The notes under the pieces are model-generated. The model saw only the letters and a program-made list of their open reading frames with translations, was not told the origin of the DNA and ran no database searches. A stretch of DNA of 64,000 nt from Paenibacillus sp. LHD-38. GTDB taxonomy: Bacteria; Bacillota; Bacilli; Paenibacillales; Paenibacillaceae. This document shows positions 51,485 through 58,832 of the stretch, piece by piece. The stretch lies in NCBI RefSeq assembly GCF_031157315.1, contig NZ_JAVIFU010000016.1, positions 93,432 to 157,431 on the forward strand, written 5' to 3'. Both the position numbers and the translations under genes were made by a program. The first letter of the stretch is position 1; each line of letters begins with the position of its first letter.

Positions 51485-52702
51485 ATGAGAAATGTATTGA
51501 TCGCTTCTTACGATATGGAAGTCGGCGGTGTCGAGAGAAGCTTAGCTGGAATGCTTGATGAGTTTAACTATGCGGATTTTGACATCGATCTGATGCTGTA
51601 CCGGCATAAGGGAGATTTTATGGGTTTGTTAACAGATAAGGCGAATTTACTGGGTGAAATCGCTCAGTACACCTCATTCAGAAAATCCATTAAAGAAACA
51701 TTTCAAGATAAGCAGCTGCCAATTGGTCTTTCCCGTGTTATAGCGAAAGGCCATTCTTTACTTCAAGGCAAAATTAAAGGCATACATGAAATCGGTTATG
51801 TTCAAATGCAATTAGTGTGGAAGTATGCAATGCCATTTCTACCTAGATTAGAAAAGGAATATGACGTTGCAATCAGTTATTTATGGCCGCATTACTTCGT
51901 TGCCGACAAGGTTACCGCCGATAAGAAGATTGCTTGGATTCATACGGATTATTCCACGATAGCTGCAAATTATAAAATGGATCTGAAAATGTGGGAAAAA
52001 TTTGAATACATCATTGCCGTTTCCGATGCCTGCAGGGAATCTTTTCTAAAGCGCTATGAGTCATTAAGAGAAAAGGTAGTCGTTATGGAAAATATCGTTT
52101 CGCCCTTGATTATTCGTAGTATGTCCTATGAACAGGCAGAATCTAACCCTCTGGCTCATGATACGCGTTTTAAGCTGCTGTCTGTCGGAAGACTCTGTCA
52201 TGCCAAAGGATTCGATGATGCGATAAAAGCATTTAAGCTTCTAGTAGATAAAGGCTATGACGATATGGTTTGGTATATTGTCGGTTATGGCGGAGATGAA
52301 GCGATGTTACAAGAATTGATCAAGAAAAATCAACTGGAAGGGCAATTTATATTGCTAGGAAAGCAATTAAATCCTTATCCGTATATGAATTTATGTGACT
52401 TATACGTGCAGCCCTCGAGGTACGAGGGCAAAGCGGTTACCGTTACAGAAGCTAAAATTTTAGGGAAGCCAATCGTCATTACAAATTATTCGACAGCGGA
52501 AAGCCAAATCGATCATTTGACGGATGGCTATATCACCGATTTATCAGTCGAAGGCGTAGCTGAGGGGATCGAGAAATTATACAAGGACCGCGAGCTGAGA
52601 GAACGCCTAGCGAATCATTGTAAAAGCTCCGATTACAGCAATAGCGGTGAGCTAGAGAAGTTATATGAGCTGATAGGGCTTCAGGGGAGTAGTAGTAAGT
52701 GA
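51485..52702 (+). CDS. glycosyltransferase family 4 (GT-B fold)
   Basis: A 405-residue GT-B enzyme. It has the N-terminal MEVGGVERSLAGMLDEF loop, YDVAISYLWPHYFVADKV near 125, donor-domain LLSVGRLCHAKGFDDAIKAF near 233 and NPYPYMNLCDLYVQPSRYEGKAVTVTEAK near 298. It is paralogous to the genes at 24014 and 26954. It follows the nucleotidyltransferase gene closely and overlaps the start of a truncated GT2 gene by GTGA, so it was once part of a longer operon. Confidence 0.87.
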   Translation: MRNVLIASYDMEVGGVERSLAGMLDEFNYADFDIDLMLYRHKGDFMGLLTDKANLLGEIAQYTSFRKSIKETFQDKQLPIGLSRVIAKGHSLLQGKIKGIHEIGYVQMQLVWKYAMPFLPRLEKEYDVAISYLWPHYFVADKVTADKKIAWIHTDYSTIAANYKMDLKMWEKFEYIIAVSDACRESFLKRYESLREKVVVMENIVSPLIIRSMSYEQAESNPLAHDTRFKLLSVGRLCHAKGFDDAIKAFKLLVDKGYDDMVWYIVGYGGDEAMLQELIKKNQLEGQFILLGKQLNPYPYMNLCDLYVQPSRYEGKAVTVTEAKILGKPIVITNYSTAESQIDHLTDGYITDLSVEGVAEGIEKLYKDRELRERLANHCKSSDYSNSGELEKLYELIGLQGSSSK

Positions 52703-52767
52703 ATATAAAGGTTAGCGTTATTGTTCCTGTATTCAATGCCGAGCCTTATATCGCCGGTATTATTTGA
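52699..52767 (+). pseudogene. 5' stub of a family 2 glycosyltransferase
   Basis: A GTG overlapping the previous stop opens 22 codons reading NIKVSVIVPVFNAEPYIAGI and then TGA. This is exactly the first strand and helix of a GT2 enzyme. The homology stops near 52760, where the galE promoter region begins, so the rest of the gene was deleted at that junction. Confidence 0.8.
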
Positions 52768-52773
52768 CAATTA

Positions 52774-52789
52774 GTTCTTAATAAAGAAC
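52774..52789 (+). promoter_or_regulatory. SinR-type operator before galE
   Basis: GTTCTTAATAAAGAAC, with TTGACA at 52764-52769 upstream and TAATTT directly after it. The -35/-10 spacing is 20 bases, three more than in the epsA-type promoters, so the promoter may have drifted. The -35 overlaps the stop codon of the truncated glycosyltransferase. Confidence 0.75.
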
Positions 52790-52832
52790 TAATTTGTTTT
52801 TTATAATGGAGTTTATAGGAGGAGCTAATGAA

Positions 52833-53879
52833 ATGGCAATCTTAATTACAGGTGGTGCTGGTTATATTGGTAGTCACACATGTGTGGAGCTTCTTGAAGC
52901 GGGGTACGAGGTAATTATTGTTGACAATTTGTCTAATAGTAGTCATCTTTCTTTAAACAGAGTCGTGGAGATTACCAACAAAACATTTACATTTTATAAA
53001 ATGGACCTCATGGACAAAACCGGGCTGGAGGAGGTTTTCACTAAGCATCGGATCGACGCGGTCGTTCACTTCGCAGGTCTTAAATCTGTCGGCGAATCGG
53101 TTCAATTACCGTTATCTTATTACCATACGAATATTACAAGTACCTTAATACTATGTGAGGTTATGAAGAAATTCGGAGTGTATAAATTAGTATTTAGCTC
53201 GTCTGCAACTGTTTATGGTTTACCAGAACAGGTACCAATTTCTGAGAACTTTCCTTTAGGAGCAACGAATCCATATGGAAGAACGAAGCTAATGCTTGAA
53301 CAAATATTGCAAGATTTAGCTGGGTCGTACGATCAATGGGGGATTTCTATATTACGATACTTCAATCCTATAGGGGCACACAAAAGTGGTAGGATTGGCG
53401 AAAATCCAAATGGTATTCCAAATAACCTAATGCCTTATATCTCTCAAGTAGCAGTTGGCAAGCTAAAACATGTAAATGTTTTTGGTGATGATTATTCAAC
53501 TATCGATGGTACAGGAGTAAGGGATTATATCCATGTTGTAGACCTTGCTAGAGGTCATTTACGTGCATTGGATAAAGTTATGAATAAATCTGGGGTGGAT
53601 ATTTATAACCTCGGAACTGGACGCGGCTACAGTGTGTTAGAAATGATTACAGCTTTCGAGAAGGCATCAGGACGAAGTATCCCATTTGTGATTGTTGATC
53701 GTAGACCGGGCGATATAGCCGTATGCTACGCGAACACACTTAAGGCGAATGAAGAGCTGAATTGGGCTGCATCGTTAGGAATTGAAGACATGTGCGAGGA
53801 TGCATGGCGTTGGCAAGAAACTAATCCGAACGGATTCGAGCCTGATAAAGAAAATATTCAGTTGGTTTTAATGCAGTAA
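52833..53879 (+). CDS. galE: UDP-glucose 4-epimerase GalE
   Basis: Interconverts UDP-glucose and UDP-galactose (or the GlcNAc forms). It has 348 residues. The NAD-binding start is ILITGGAGYIGSHTCVELLEAGYEVIIVDNLSNS. SSSATVYG near 123 carries the catalytic Ser and NPYGRTKLMLE near 148 the Tyr-x3-Lys pair. The start ATG at 52833 gives the family N-terminus and has AGGAGGAG upstream; the longer frame adds 13 leader residues. With galU in the same region it supplies UDP-sugars for the exopolysaccharide. It is preceded by a SinR-type operator and closed by a terminator. Confidence 0.93.
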   Translation: MAILITGGAGYIGSHTCVELLEAGYEVIIVDNLSNSSHLSLNRVVEITNKTFTFYKMDLMDKTGLEEVFTKHRIDAVVHFAGLKSVGESVQLPLSYYHTNITSTLILCEVMKKFGVYKLVFSSSATVYGLPEQVPISENFPLGATNPYGRTKLMLEQILQDLAGSYDQWGISILRYFNPIGAHKSGRIGENPNGIPNNLMPYISQVAVGKLKHVNVFGDDYSTIDGTGVRDYIHVVDLARGHLRALDKVMNKSGVDIYNLGTGRGYSVLEMITAFEKASGRSIPFVIVDRRPGDIAVCYANTLKANEELNWAASLGIEDMCEDAWRWQETNPNGFEPDKENIQLVLMQ

Positions 53880-53902
53880 CAGTGGTCAGTGAATCATCTC
53901 GG

Positions 53903-53930
53903 CAAATGATTTAATCATTTGCTTGTTTAT
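53903..53930 (+). terminator. terminator of galE
   Basis: The perfect inverted repeat GCAAATGATT-T-AATCATTTGC is followed by TTGTTTATC. The stem can form with a small loop. Confidence 0.75.
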
Positions 53931-54339
53931 CATATTATGCATAGTCTCATCATATCTTATTAATCTATCATATCATTAATTACAAATTTCTGACCGCAAA
54001 GTATCAATATCTAATGAAAGGGACAGAATTCGGGATTAGTTAATGTTATAAAAAAAGTTGAGTTTTTAATTACATAAAACGGAATTTAAGGTACCTCATT
54101 TATTTATATCTCAGTCCTTCTGCATTTTAGATTGTTCAATGTAATTCGACAAAAAATGTAATTATTTATCATTTTTGTAAGACATGAAGCGACAGCATGC
54201 GCAATTATGGTGATCTATAATACATCTATAAGTGAATGACAAGCATAGGGAGACGTTGAAATGCGTTTAGTATCTGGGCACCTTAAACGCATGGAGTCAG
54301 TGGTGCAACCGTCCCAAATTGAATGGGGGACATGGGAAA
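53931..54339 (+). promoter_or_regulatory. sinI: regulatory region of the sinI-like gene
   Basis: This 400-base stretch before sinI holds no intact gene. It contains a perfect 0A box TTCGACA (54145-54151), a weaker one (AGCGACA, 54188-54194), TATAAT at 54216-54221 without a good -35, and a 9-bp hairpin ATGCGTTTA/TAAACGCAT (54261-54292) in the leader. Promoters with a poor -35 and 0A boxes nearby are typical of Spo0A-activated genes. An out-of-frame ORF starting at 54261 with a ribosome binding site (GGGAG) overlaps the sinI start and could be chance. Confidence 0.65.
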
Positions 54340-54501
54340 ATGGTACTTATAAACTCAGATGGCCATCAAGACTTAGATATGGAATGGGTAGCATTAATTA
54401 TGAACGCACGAACATTAGGGTTTAGCAAAGAAGATGTGCAAAAAGCACTACTTATTTTAAAGGAAAGCAGTAAGGATGATATGCAAGATACTGCTGTGTA
54501 A
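54340..54501 (+). CDS. sinI: SinI-like anti-repressor
   Basis: A 53-residue protein. Residues about 12-42 read LDMEWVALIMNARTLGFSKE then DVQKALLILK; B. subtilis SinI has LDQEWVELMVEAKEANISPE then EIRKYLLLNK at the same place. This is the helical hook by which SinI binds and disables SinR. The matching partner segment (LDLEWADLVREAMASGVSKD) is present in the sinR product encoded 13 bases away. The ATG at 54340 lies nine bases after GGGGGA; a TTG seven codons earlier is less likely. In B. subtilis sinI precedes sinR on the same strand; here the two are convergent. Confidence 0.85.
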   Translation: MVLINSDGHQDLDMEWVALIMNARTLGFSKEDVQKALLILKESSKDDMQDTAV

Positions 54502-54503
54502 GA

Positions 54504-54530
54504 ATAAAAAAGCGCTATTCGCGCTTGATT
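54504..54530. terminator. bidirectional terminator between sinI and sinR
   Basis: The AAGCGC/GCGCTT stem has a five-base loop, with an A-run on the left and a T-rich stretch on the right. It overlaps the last codons of sinR. Confidence 0.75.
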
Positions 54531-54844
54531 TTCCATTTATTGAATTCCAAAAATTCTTTGAATTGATCCTTGCTGACACCGGAAGCCATAGCCTCTCTTA
54601 CTAAATCGGCCCATTCGAGATCAAGATTTTCATCCTTTTGCTCAGACTGATCACTATTCAAAAATTCTTCAACTGGAACCTTCAATACCGCGCCTACCTT
54701 TTCGAGAAATTGAATCGAAGGATTCTGTTGAAGTCCTCGTTCAATGGAGCTTAGATAAGATTTCGCAACACCGGCTCTTTGTGAAAGTTCAGTCAGTGAT
54801 AAGCCATTTCTCTTACGCAGCGTCTTTATGCGTTCTCCGATCAT
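54515..54844 (-). CDS. sinR: biofilm master repressor SinR
   Basis: A 109-residue DNA-binding protein (B. subtilis SinR has 111). The helix-turn-helix domain reads MIGERIKTLRKRNGLSLTEL, AGVAKSYLSSIERGLQQNPS, IQFLEKVGAVLKV, almost the Bacillus wording. The C-terminal multimerisation and SinI-binding segment is LDLEWADLVREAMASGVSKDQFKEFLEFNKWK. The ATG at 54844 follows GGAGGAG by six bases. SinR in Bacillus binds GTTCTYT sites to repress eps and matrix genes; the same sites occur repeatedly in this window. Its own promoter has TATAAT at 54891-54886 and no SinR-type operator. Confidence 0.95.
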   Translation of the reverse strand: MIGERIKTLRKRNGLSLTELSQRAGVAKSYLSSIERGLQQNPSIQFLEKVGAVLKVPVEEFLNSDQSEQKDENLDLEWADLVREAMASGVSKDQFKEFLEFNKWKIKRE

Positions 54845-55011
54845 AACAAACTCCTCCGTCATTACATCGTTGTAGACTAAATCCTATTATAACGAATATT
54901 TAAGGAATGCGAAAGCTCTTTAGCCGCCACTTATGTATGTTATTGGATGTTATCATATGAATATTGAATTAAAATATTCTAATATCTTAAGCTGCAAGCT
55001 AAAGGGCCTAC

Positions 55012-55036
55012 CTATGAGTAAGCCCTTTTTTATTCA
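55012..55036 (-). terminator. hairpin after the lasso operon
   Basis: GGGC/GCCC stem with flanking A:T pairs; on the minus strand it is followed only by a short TTT, while on the plus strand a longer T-run follows. It lies between the last lasso gene and the sinR promoter. Confidence 0.5.
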
Positions 55037-55053
55037 TTTTTTCTATATCATTT

Positions 55054-56850
55054 CTAAGCGCTAGCCACGGATTGATTTTTTAATAAATTTCCGAATAAAC
55101 TCTTTGAATCAGCTGCCAGTTGAAGAAATTCTCCTTGTTCAACTAGAATTCCTTGATTGATTACTATGACTTGGTCAGCTTGCTTAATGGTTGATAATCG
55201 GTGAGCAACAACGATAACGGTCATCGTACCTTTTAATCGATCGATTGCTTCTTGAATTTTCTTTTCGTTCTCCGTGTCCAATGCGCTTGTAGCTTCATCT
55301 AAAACGAGGATGGATGGCTTACGTATGATAGCTCGTGCTATTACAAGCCGCTGACGTTCACCTCCGGAAAGTCGGGTCCCACGATCACCTATAACTGTAT
55401 CAAGTCCATTAGGGAGCTTTCCCACAAAATCAGAAGAGGATGCGAATTGTAATGCTTCCCACATCTGTTCATCGCTAGCATCGGGCTTGACCATGTGGAA
55501 GTTTTCTCTAATGCTTACATTAAAAAGGAATGGATCTTGTGCTACATAGCTAATGGATTTTCGGAAGGAAACTAGATTATGGTTAGTAATCGGGACTCCG
55601 TCAACTAATATTTGACCGGATTCAGGCTGCATCAATCCCATTATAAGATCAATAAGCGTGCTTTTGCCTGCGCCTGAAGGGCCTGCTATGGCTGTCATTT
55701 GATTTGAAGGAATGAATAGATTAATGTTTTGCAGCGTATACGCATCTTCATCTTTGTTGTATCGAAAGCTAACATTGCGGCACTCAATCCCGTGTTTTAT
55801 GCGTAATGCAGTATTTTTGTCATTCACCAAATCGAGCTGCTCAACCGCTGCGCCGCATTCATTCTGAAGAAGTATTATTGCTCTACAAGCAGGTATCATG
55901 GAGTAGAGTTGTTCCAAGGTGGATTGGATAGTGGTAAATCTTGGCCATAAACGCGCAAAAATAACGGTAATCGTCAGCAGTTGTATGCTTTGCGTTTGGA
56001 AAAGCTTGAATGAAACCAATATAAAGCACGAAATGAGTAAAGCAGACGCTAATTTATAAACAAGCTGTGAGTTCATCCTTAGCCTCATATAGGATACTTG
56101 TTCATCCATCATTCCTTTTGTCAAAGCTTTAAGCCAGTTTAAACGCGACGATTCAAGTGTATTGCTTTTAATATCCTTCATCCCATTTAATTGATCGGTC
56201 ATTCCTGCAAGGTAGCTCTGGGACAATTGAGAAGTCTGATTCCCGAGTTTTTTTGCCTCTTTGATGAATTTTCTGGAGAATAAACCTAGAATAATGCCGC
56301 ATCCCAATACGAATAGGGTCAGTGTAGGAGACAGCCAAAAGGCAATTCCAATTTGGATTAGCGTGAAAATAAATGAGGTTATTAGTTGTAGACAAAGATT
56401 GATAGCCCCAAGCACGCGAGCTAATTCTATTGTCAACAAATTAATAAGATCGGATGACCTTTTTTTTAAAAAGAAGGGCCAGTTCGATTGAAGAATGGAT
56501 TGGTAGGTTTCATGACGTAAATGGCGGCTGAAATGCTGTTGAATTTCTACGTTTCTAATCGAAACCTTTTGCTGGATGAAGTTTTGTATGAATACAATAG
56601 TTACATAGATACATAAAATGATTAGTAACGATAGAGTAGGGGAGAGTTCCCGCATGTAATCAGAAAGACCTGAAAAATAGCTATTGTTCATATCCAGGCT
56701 TACGATACCGATAAGACTCAGCATAGGAATCAATAATAAGATGCCAATGCTTTCCAAGAAACTAGAGACAGTCATACCGAACATATTGATGTACAAAGCG
56801 ACTCCCGAAAAATGATGCAATCGCTTAATAAAGTGTAAAATGTAATTCAT
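55054..56850 (-). CDS. padeD: lasso peptide ABC exporter (LasD type)
   Basis: A 598-residue fused membrane/ATPase half-transporter that would export the mature lasso peptide and give self-immunity. Six N-terminal helices cover about 20-300; the ATPase domain has Walker A GPSGAGKST near 390, signature LSGGERQR near 492 and Walker B ILVLDEAT near 513. There is no C39 peptidase domain, which fits lasso clusters where a separate protease cuts the leader. It is the last gene of the minus-strand cluster, about 70 bases after the B2 gene. Confidence 0.9.
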   Translation of the reverse strand: MNYILHFIKRLHHFSGVALYINMFGMTVSSFLESIGILLLIPMLSLIGIVSLDMNNSYFSGLSDYMRELSPTLSLLIILCIYVTIVFIQNFIQQKVSIRNVEIQQHFSRHLRHETYQSILQSNWPFFLKKRSSDLINLLTIELARVLGAINLCLQLITSFIFTLIQIGIAFWLSPTLTLFVLGCGIILGLFSRKFIKEAKKLGNQTSQLSQSYLAGMTDQLNGMKDIKSNTLESSRLNWLKALTKGMMDEQVSYMRLRMNSQLVYKLASALLISCFILVSFKLFQTQSIQLLTITVIFARLWPRFTTIQSTLEQLYSMIPACRAIILLQNECGAAVEQLDLVNDKNTALRIKHGIECRNVSFRYNKDEDAYTLQNINLFIPSNQMTAIAGPSGAGKSTLIDLIMGLMQPESGQILVDGVPITNHNLVSFRKSISYVAQDPFLFNVSIRENFHMVKPDASDEQMWEALQFASSSDFVGKLPNGLDTVIGDRGTRLSGGERQRLVIARAIIRKPSILVLDEATSALDTENEKKIQEAIDRLKGTMTVIVVAHRLSTIKQADQVIVINQGILVEQGEFLQLAADSKSLFGNLLKNQSVASA

Positions 56851-56917
56851 TTATTTCTCCTTCCGGGGATAATCAATTAAGTATAAGCATTTTTAATTTT
56901 ATTCGCATAGAGATATC

Positions 56918-57367
56918 TTAGCTTGCCTTTTTTGCGAATTTCTCAACGACGATAAATTTTTCCATTACATCAGCTCCCGTGATATATAAGGGACCGCTGC
57001 GTAACCAGGCATGAGCGATTAATTTCCCTTCCTCATCCTTTGCTGTACCGAGGTAAAGGGTGCTGTCAATTTTTCGTCTCTCTAGCATCTTTAAGCCTGC
57101 GATAGCCTTGACAAGGCATTTGCTTTCCCAAAAAGTATATCGACTCATGATAGCAATGGCATGAGAAATATGTTTTAGCGTACGCATGTCCGTGTTTGCA
57201 GCATGAATGGTGGTTTCTTCCGTCTTTGCTCCAAGCGAAGGTGCAATTTTTGCAAATGGCCAATACATGATGAGGCGTGCCCATCCCAAGAAGAAATAAG
57301 TCTCGCAAAATAAGAAGAAGGTATGTCTTTTAAGTGAGAATATTATTTTTATTTTCTTGAGTAACAA
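56918..57367 (-). CDS. padeB2: lasso leader peptidase B2 (transglutaminase-like)
   Basis: A 149-residue cysteine protease of the transglutaminase-like fold used in lasso biosynthesis to cut off the leader. The catalytic Cys84 is in FWESKCLVKAIAGLKML, His119 in LIAHAWLRSG, and the acidic residue is probably Asp133 in ITGADVM. The TTG start overlaps the end of the B1 gene by 38 bases and has AAGAAGG upstream, so the two are translationally coupled. The split B1/B2 form, rather than a fused B protein, is the usual Bacillota arrangement. Confidence 0.9.
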   Translation of the reverse strand: MLLKKIKIIFSLKRHTFFLFCETYFFLGWARLIMYWPFAKIAPSLGAKTEETTIHAANTDMRTLKHISHAIAIMSRYTFWESKCLVKAIAGLKMLERRKIDSTLYLGTAKDEEGKLIAHAWLRSGPLYITGADVMEKFIVVEKFAKKAS

Positions 57368-57647
57368 GAACTAGACCTTCTTTCCTCATATGTTCCAAGA
57401 AGGAAATAACATGATGTTCACATTCCTTTTGTTCAACGTCATATTCAGATAATAATTGCTCTACAATTTTCTTAACTGAAATCTCTTCACCTAAAAAATC
57501 CCAAATACGGCCTCCTGTAGTTCCCAAATTGTAATAGTTGCCGTTACGGATGCTAAGCATCACTTTCTCGTCGCCCATATCACTTACAATATTTTGCTCA
57601 CAAGACACAATGTAATCGGATAAAGTAATCGTTTCGGTATTAATCAT
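57330..57647 (-). CDS. padeB1: lasso leader-binding protein B1 (PqqD-like RRE)
   Basis: A 105-residue RiPP recognition element. The PqqD-like fold shows in VMLSIRNGNYYNLGTTGGRIWDFLGEEISVKKIVEQLLSEYDVE. It binds the leader peptide and delivers it to the B2 protease and the cyclase. The ATG comes one base after the stop of the kinase gene, with its ribosome binding site (AAGGAGG) inside the kinase coding end, so production is coupled. Confidence 0.92.
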   Translation of the reverse strand: MINTETITLSDYIVSCEQNIVSDMGDEKVMLSIRNGNYYNLGTTGGRIWDFLGEEISVKKIVEQLLSEYDVEQKECEHHVISFLEHMRKEGLVLVTQENKNNILT

Positions 57648-57648
57648 T

Positions 57649-58581
57649 TCATAACTCCTCCTTGGGAATAGTGTTTAATAAAAAGGCAGCAAGCTCGTGC
57701 GCACTGAAATAGGAAGACGATCTTTGCAACTGAAACATTTCGATTTGATTGACGAAGCGTGAAAGTGTGGTGAAATGCCACCCCTGTAGTTCTAAGTGCT
57801 CTAGGAGAAAGTTACGGAATGTATGTCGAAGCAACATTTGAAACCTTACAAGTCCTTTGATTGGTTCAATCGCTGCGGTTGTTTCTGTTTTTACGAGTTC
57901 AAATATACCGGCTAACGGTAGGGAGTGGCTGCAAAATCTTGAAGAGACAGGCACTGCAAATTTGGTTTCTCTGTCAAAAAGTGGTTGAAAATGGGATGAG
58001 CTCATACCAAGGTGGTCGATGGTTTCCTGCCACATTTTTTGTTGCGGATAGGAAGGCGAAACCATTGGAACATTATTTTGATTCAGCGTTACTGGAATTA
58101 AATCGTCGCTCAATAAATGAAACCCTTTTTCCAGCAGGATTGACGCGAGCGTTGATTTCCCGGCGCCCGATTCACCAAGAATGGCATAAGCCTTTCCGTT
58201 AATGGCGATTGCGCTTCCATGCAACGGAAGAATTTTCTTTTGCAAAAGAATAACACCCATGCATGTGCCGAGTATGTACAAACGGATTTTATCATCGTTG
58301 TATCCTTCAAAAGGAGAGACAACAATGGAATTGCCATTACTAATGCAGAAAATCGCCGTATCGGGCACTCGAATGAGTACTTGATTGTCATTTACCGCGA
58401 AATATTCATTTAAAGAGGCAACGGAGCTCCAAAAGGCTGAAAGATCCATCTTCGTCACATTGACGGTTTCTATAATGATATCGGTACGTTCAATAATAGG
58501 GGGCAGCTCAGGCAGTGGAAGATAGCTATCGATACGGAAACCAAAGGAATAATAGCTGTTTTTGCTCTCGGTCTTTATCAT
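57649..58581 (-). CDS. padeK: HPr-kinase-like lasso peptide tailoring kinase
   Basis: A 310-residue HPr kinase/phosphorylase-like protein. The P-loop is GESGAGKST at residues 136-144, preceded by LPLHGSAIAI near 118 and followed by LLSDDLIPV near 156-164, whose Asp residues fit the catalytic site. In paeninodin-type clusters (PadeK, ThcoK) this enzyme phosphorylates the side chain of the C-terminal serine of the precursor; the precursor here ends in Ser. The ATG at 58581 was chosen because GGAG is eight bases upstream; a GTG nine bases earlier is too close. Confidence 0.9.
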   Translation of the reverse strand: MIKTESKNSYYSFGFRIDSYLPLPELPPIIERTDIIIETVNVTKMDLSAFWSSVASLNEYFAVNDNQVLIRVPDTAIFCISNGNSIVVSPFEGYNDDKIRLYILGTCMGVILLQKKILPLHGSAIAINGKAYAILGESGAGKSTLASILLEKGFHLLSDDLIPVTLNQNNVPMVSPSYPQQKMWQETIDHLGMSSSHFQPLFDRETKFAVPVSSRFCSHSLPLAGIFELVKTETTAAIEPIKGLVRFQMLLRHTFRNFLLEHLELQGWHFTTLSRFVNQIEMFQLQRSSSYFSAHELAAFLLNTIPKEEL

Positions 58582-58617
58582 GAGTATCACTCCGGTTCGT
58601 GGTGCGATATTTGGGGC

Positions 58618-58647
58618 AGGTGCCTATATATAAATATATAGGCACCT
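58618..58647 (-). other. strong hairpin between the precursor and kinase genes
   Basis: A 14-bp perfect stem (AGGTGCCTATATAT/ATATATAGGCACCT) with a two-base centre lies 32 bases after the precursor stop. There is no T-run on the minus strand, so it more likely stabilises or processes the upstream mRNA end than terminates fully. This would raise precursor over enzyme levels. Confidence 0.75.
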
Positions 58648-58679
58648 GAATTCTAAGTATGAAAGAATATTGATTAAAA

Positions 58680-58817
58680 CTAACTGAAGTGAATTACTTC
58701 TGTTGGATCGGGCTGAACTCCGTCAGGAGTTTTAATTCCTGGACCAGCCATTGTCATGTTGACATTAAGCACTTCCAAAGCAGGTTGTTGCCAAGCTTTT
58801 TTTACTTGGTTTTGCAT
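58680..58817 (-). CDS. padeA: lasso peptide precursor, paeninodin family
   Basis: A 45-residue precursor. The leader (residues 1-23) has the B1-recognition pattern W9-x-x-P12 followed by L14-E15, and Thr22 at the -2 position before the cut. The core is 22 residues, from Ala24 to the terminal Ser45. It begins AGPGIKTPD, so the ring would link the Ala24 amine to Asp32 (core position 9), giving a nine-residue macrolactam threaded by a tail rich in Pro, Asp and Glu and ending HFS. Compared with paeninodin as I recall it, AGPG, TPD and QPDP are conserved. GGAGGTGATT is the ribosome binding site. It is missing from common ORF lists because of its size. Confidence 0.93.
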   Translation of the reverse strand: MQNQVKKAWQQPALEVLNVNMTMAGPGIKTPDGVQPDPTEVIHFS

Positions 58818-58832
58818 AGAAATCACCTCCTT

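Noticed and set aside
57861..58413. Several plus-strand frames opposite the kinase gene
   Set aside because: All are antisense to a kinase gene with clear P-loop and catalytic motifs.
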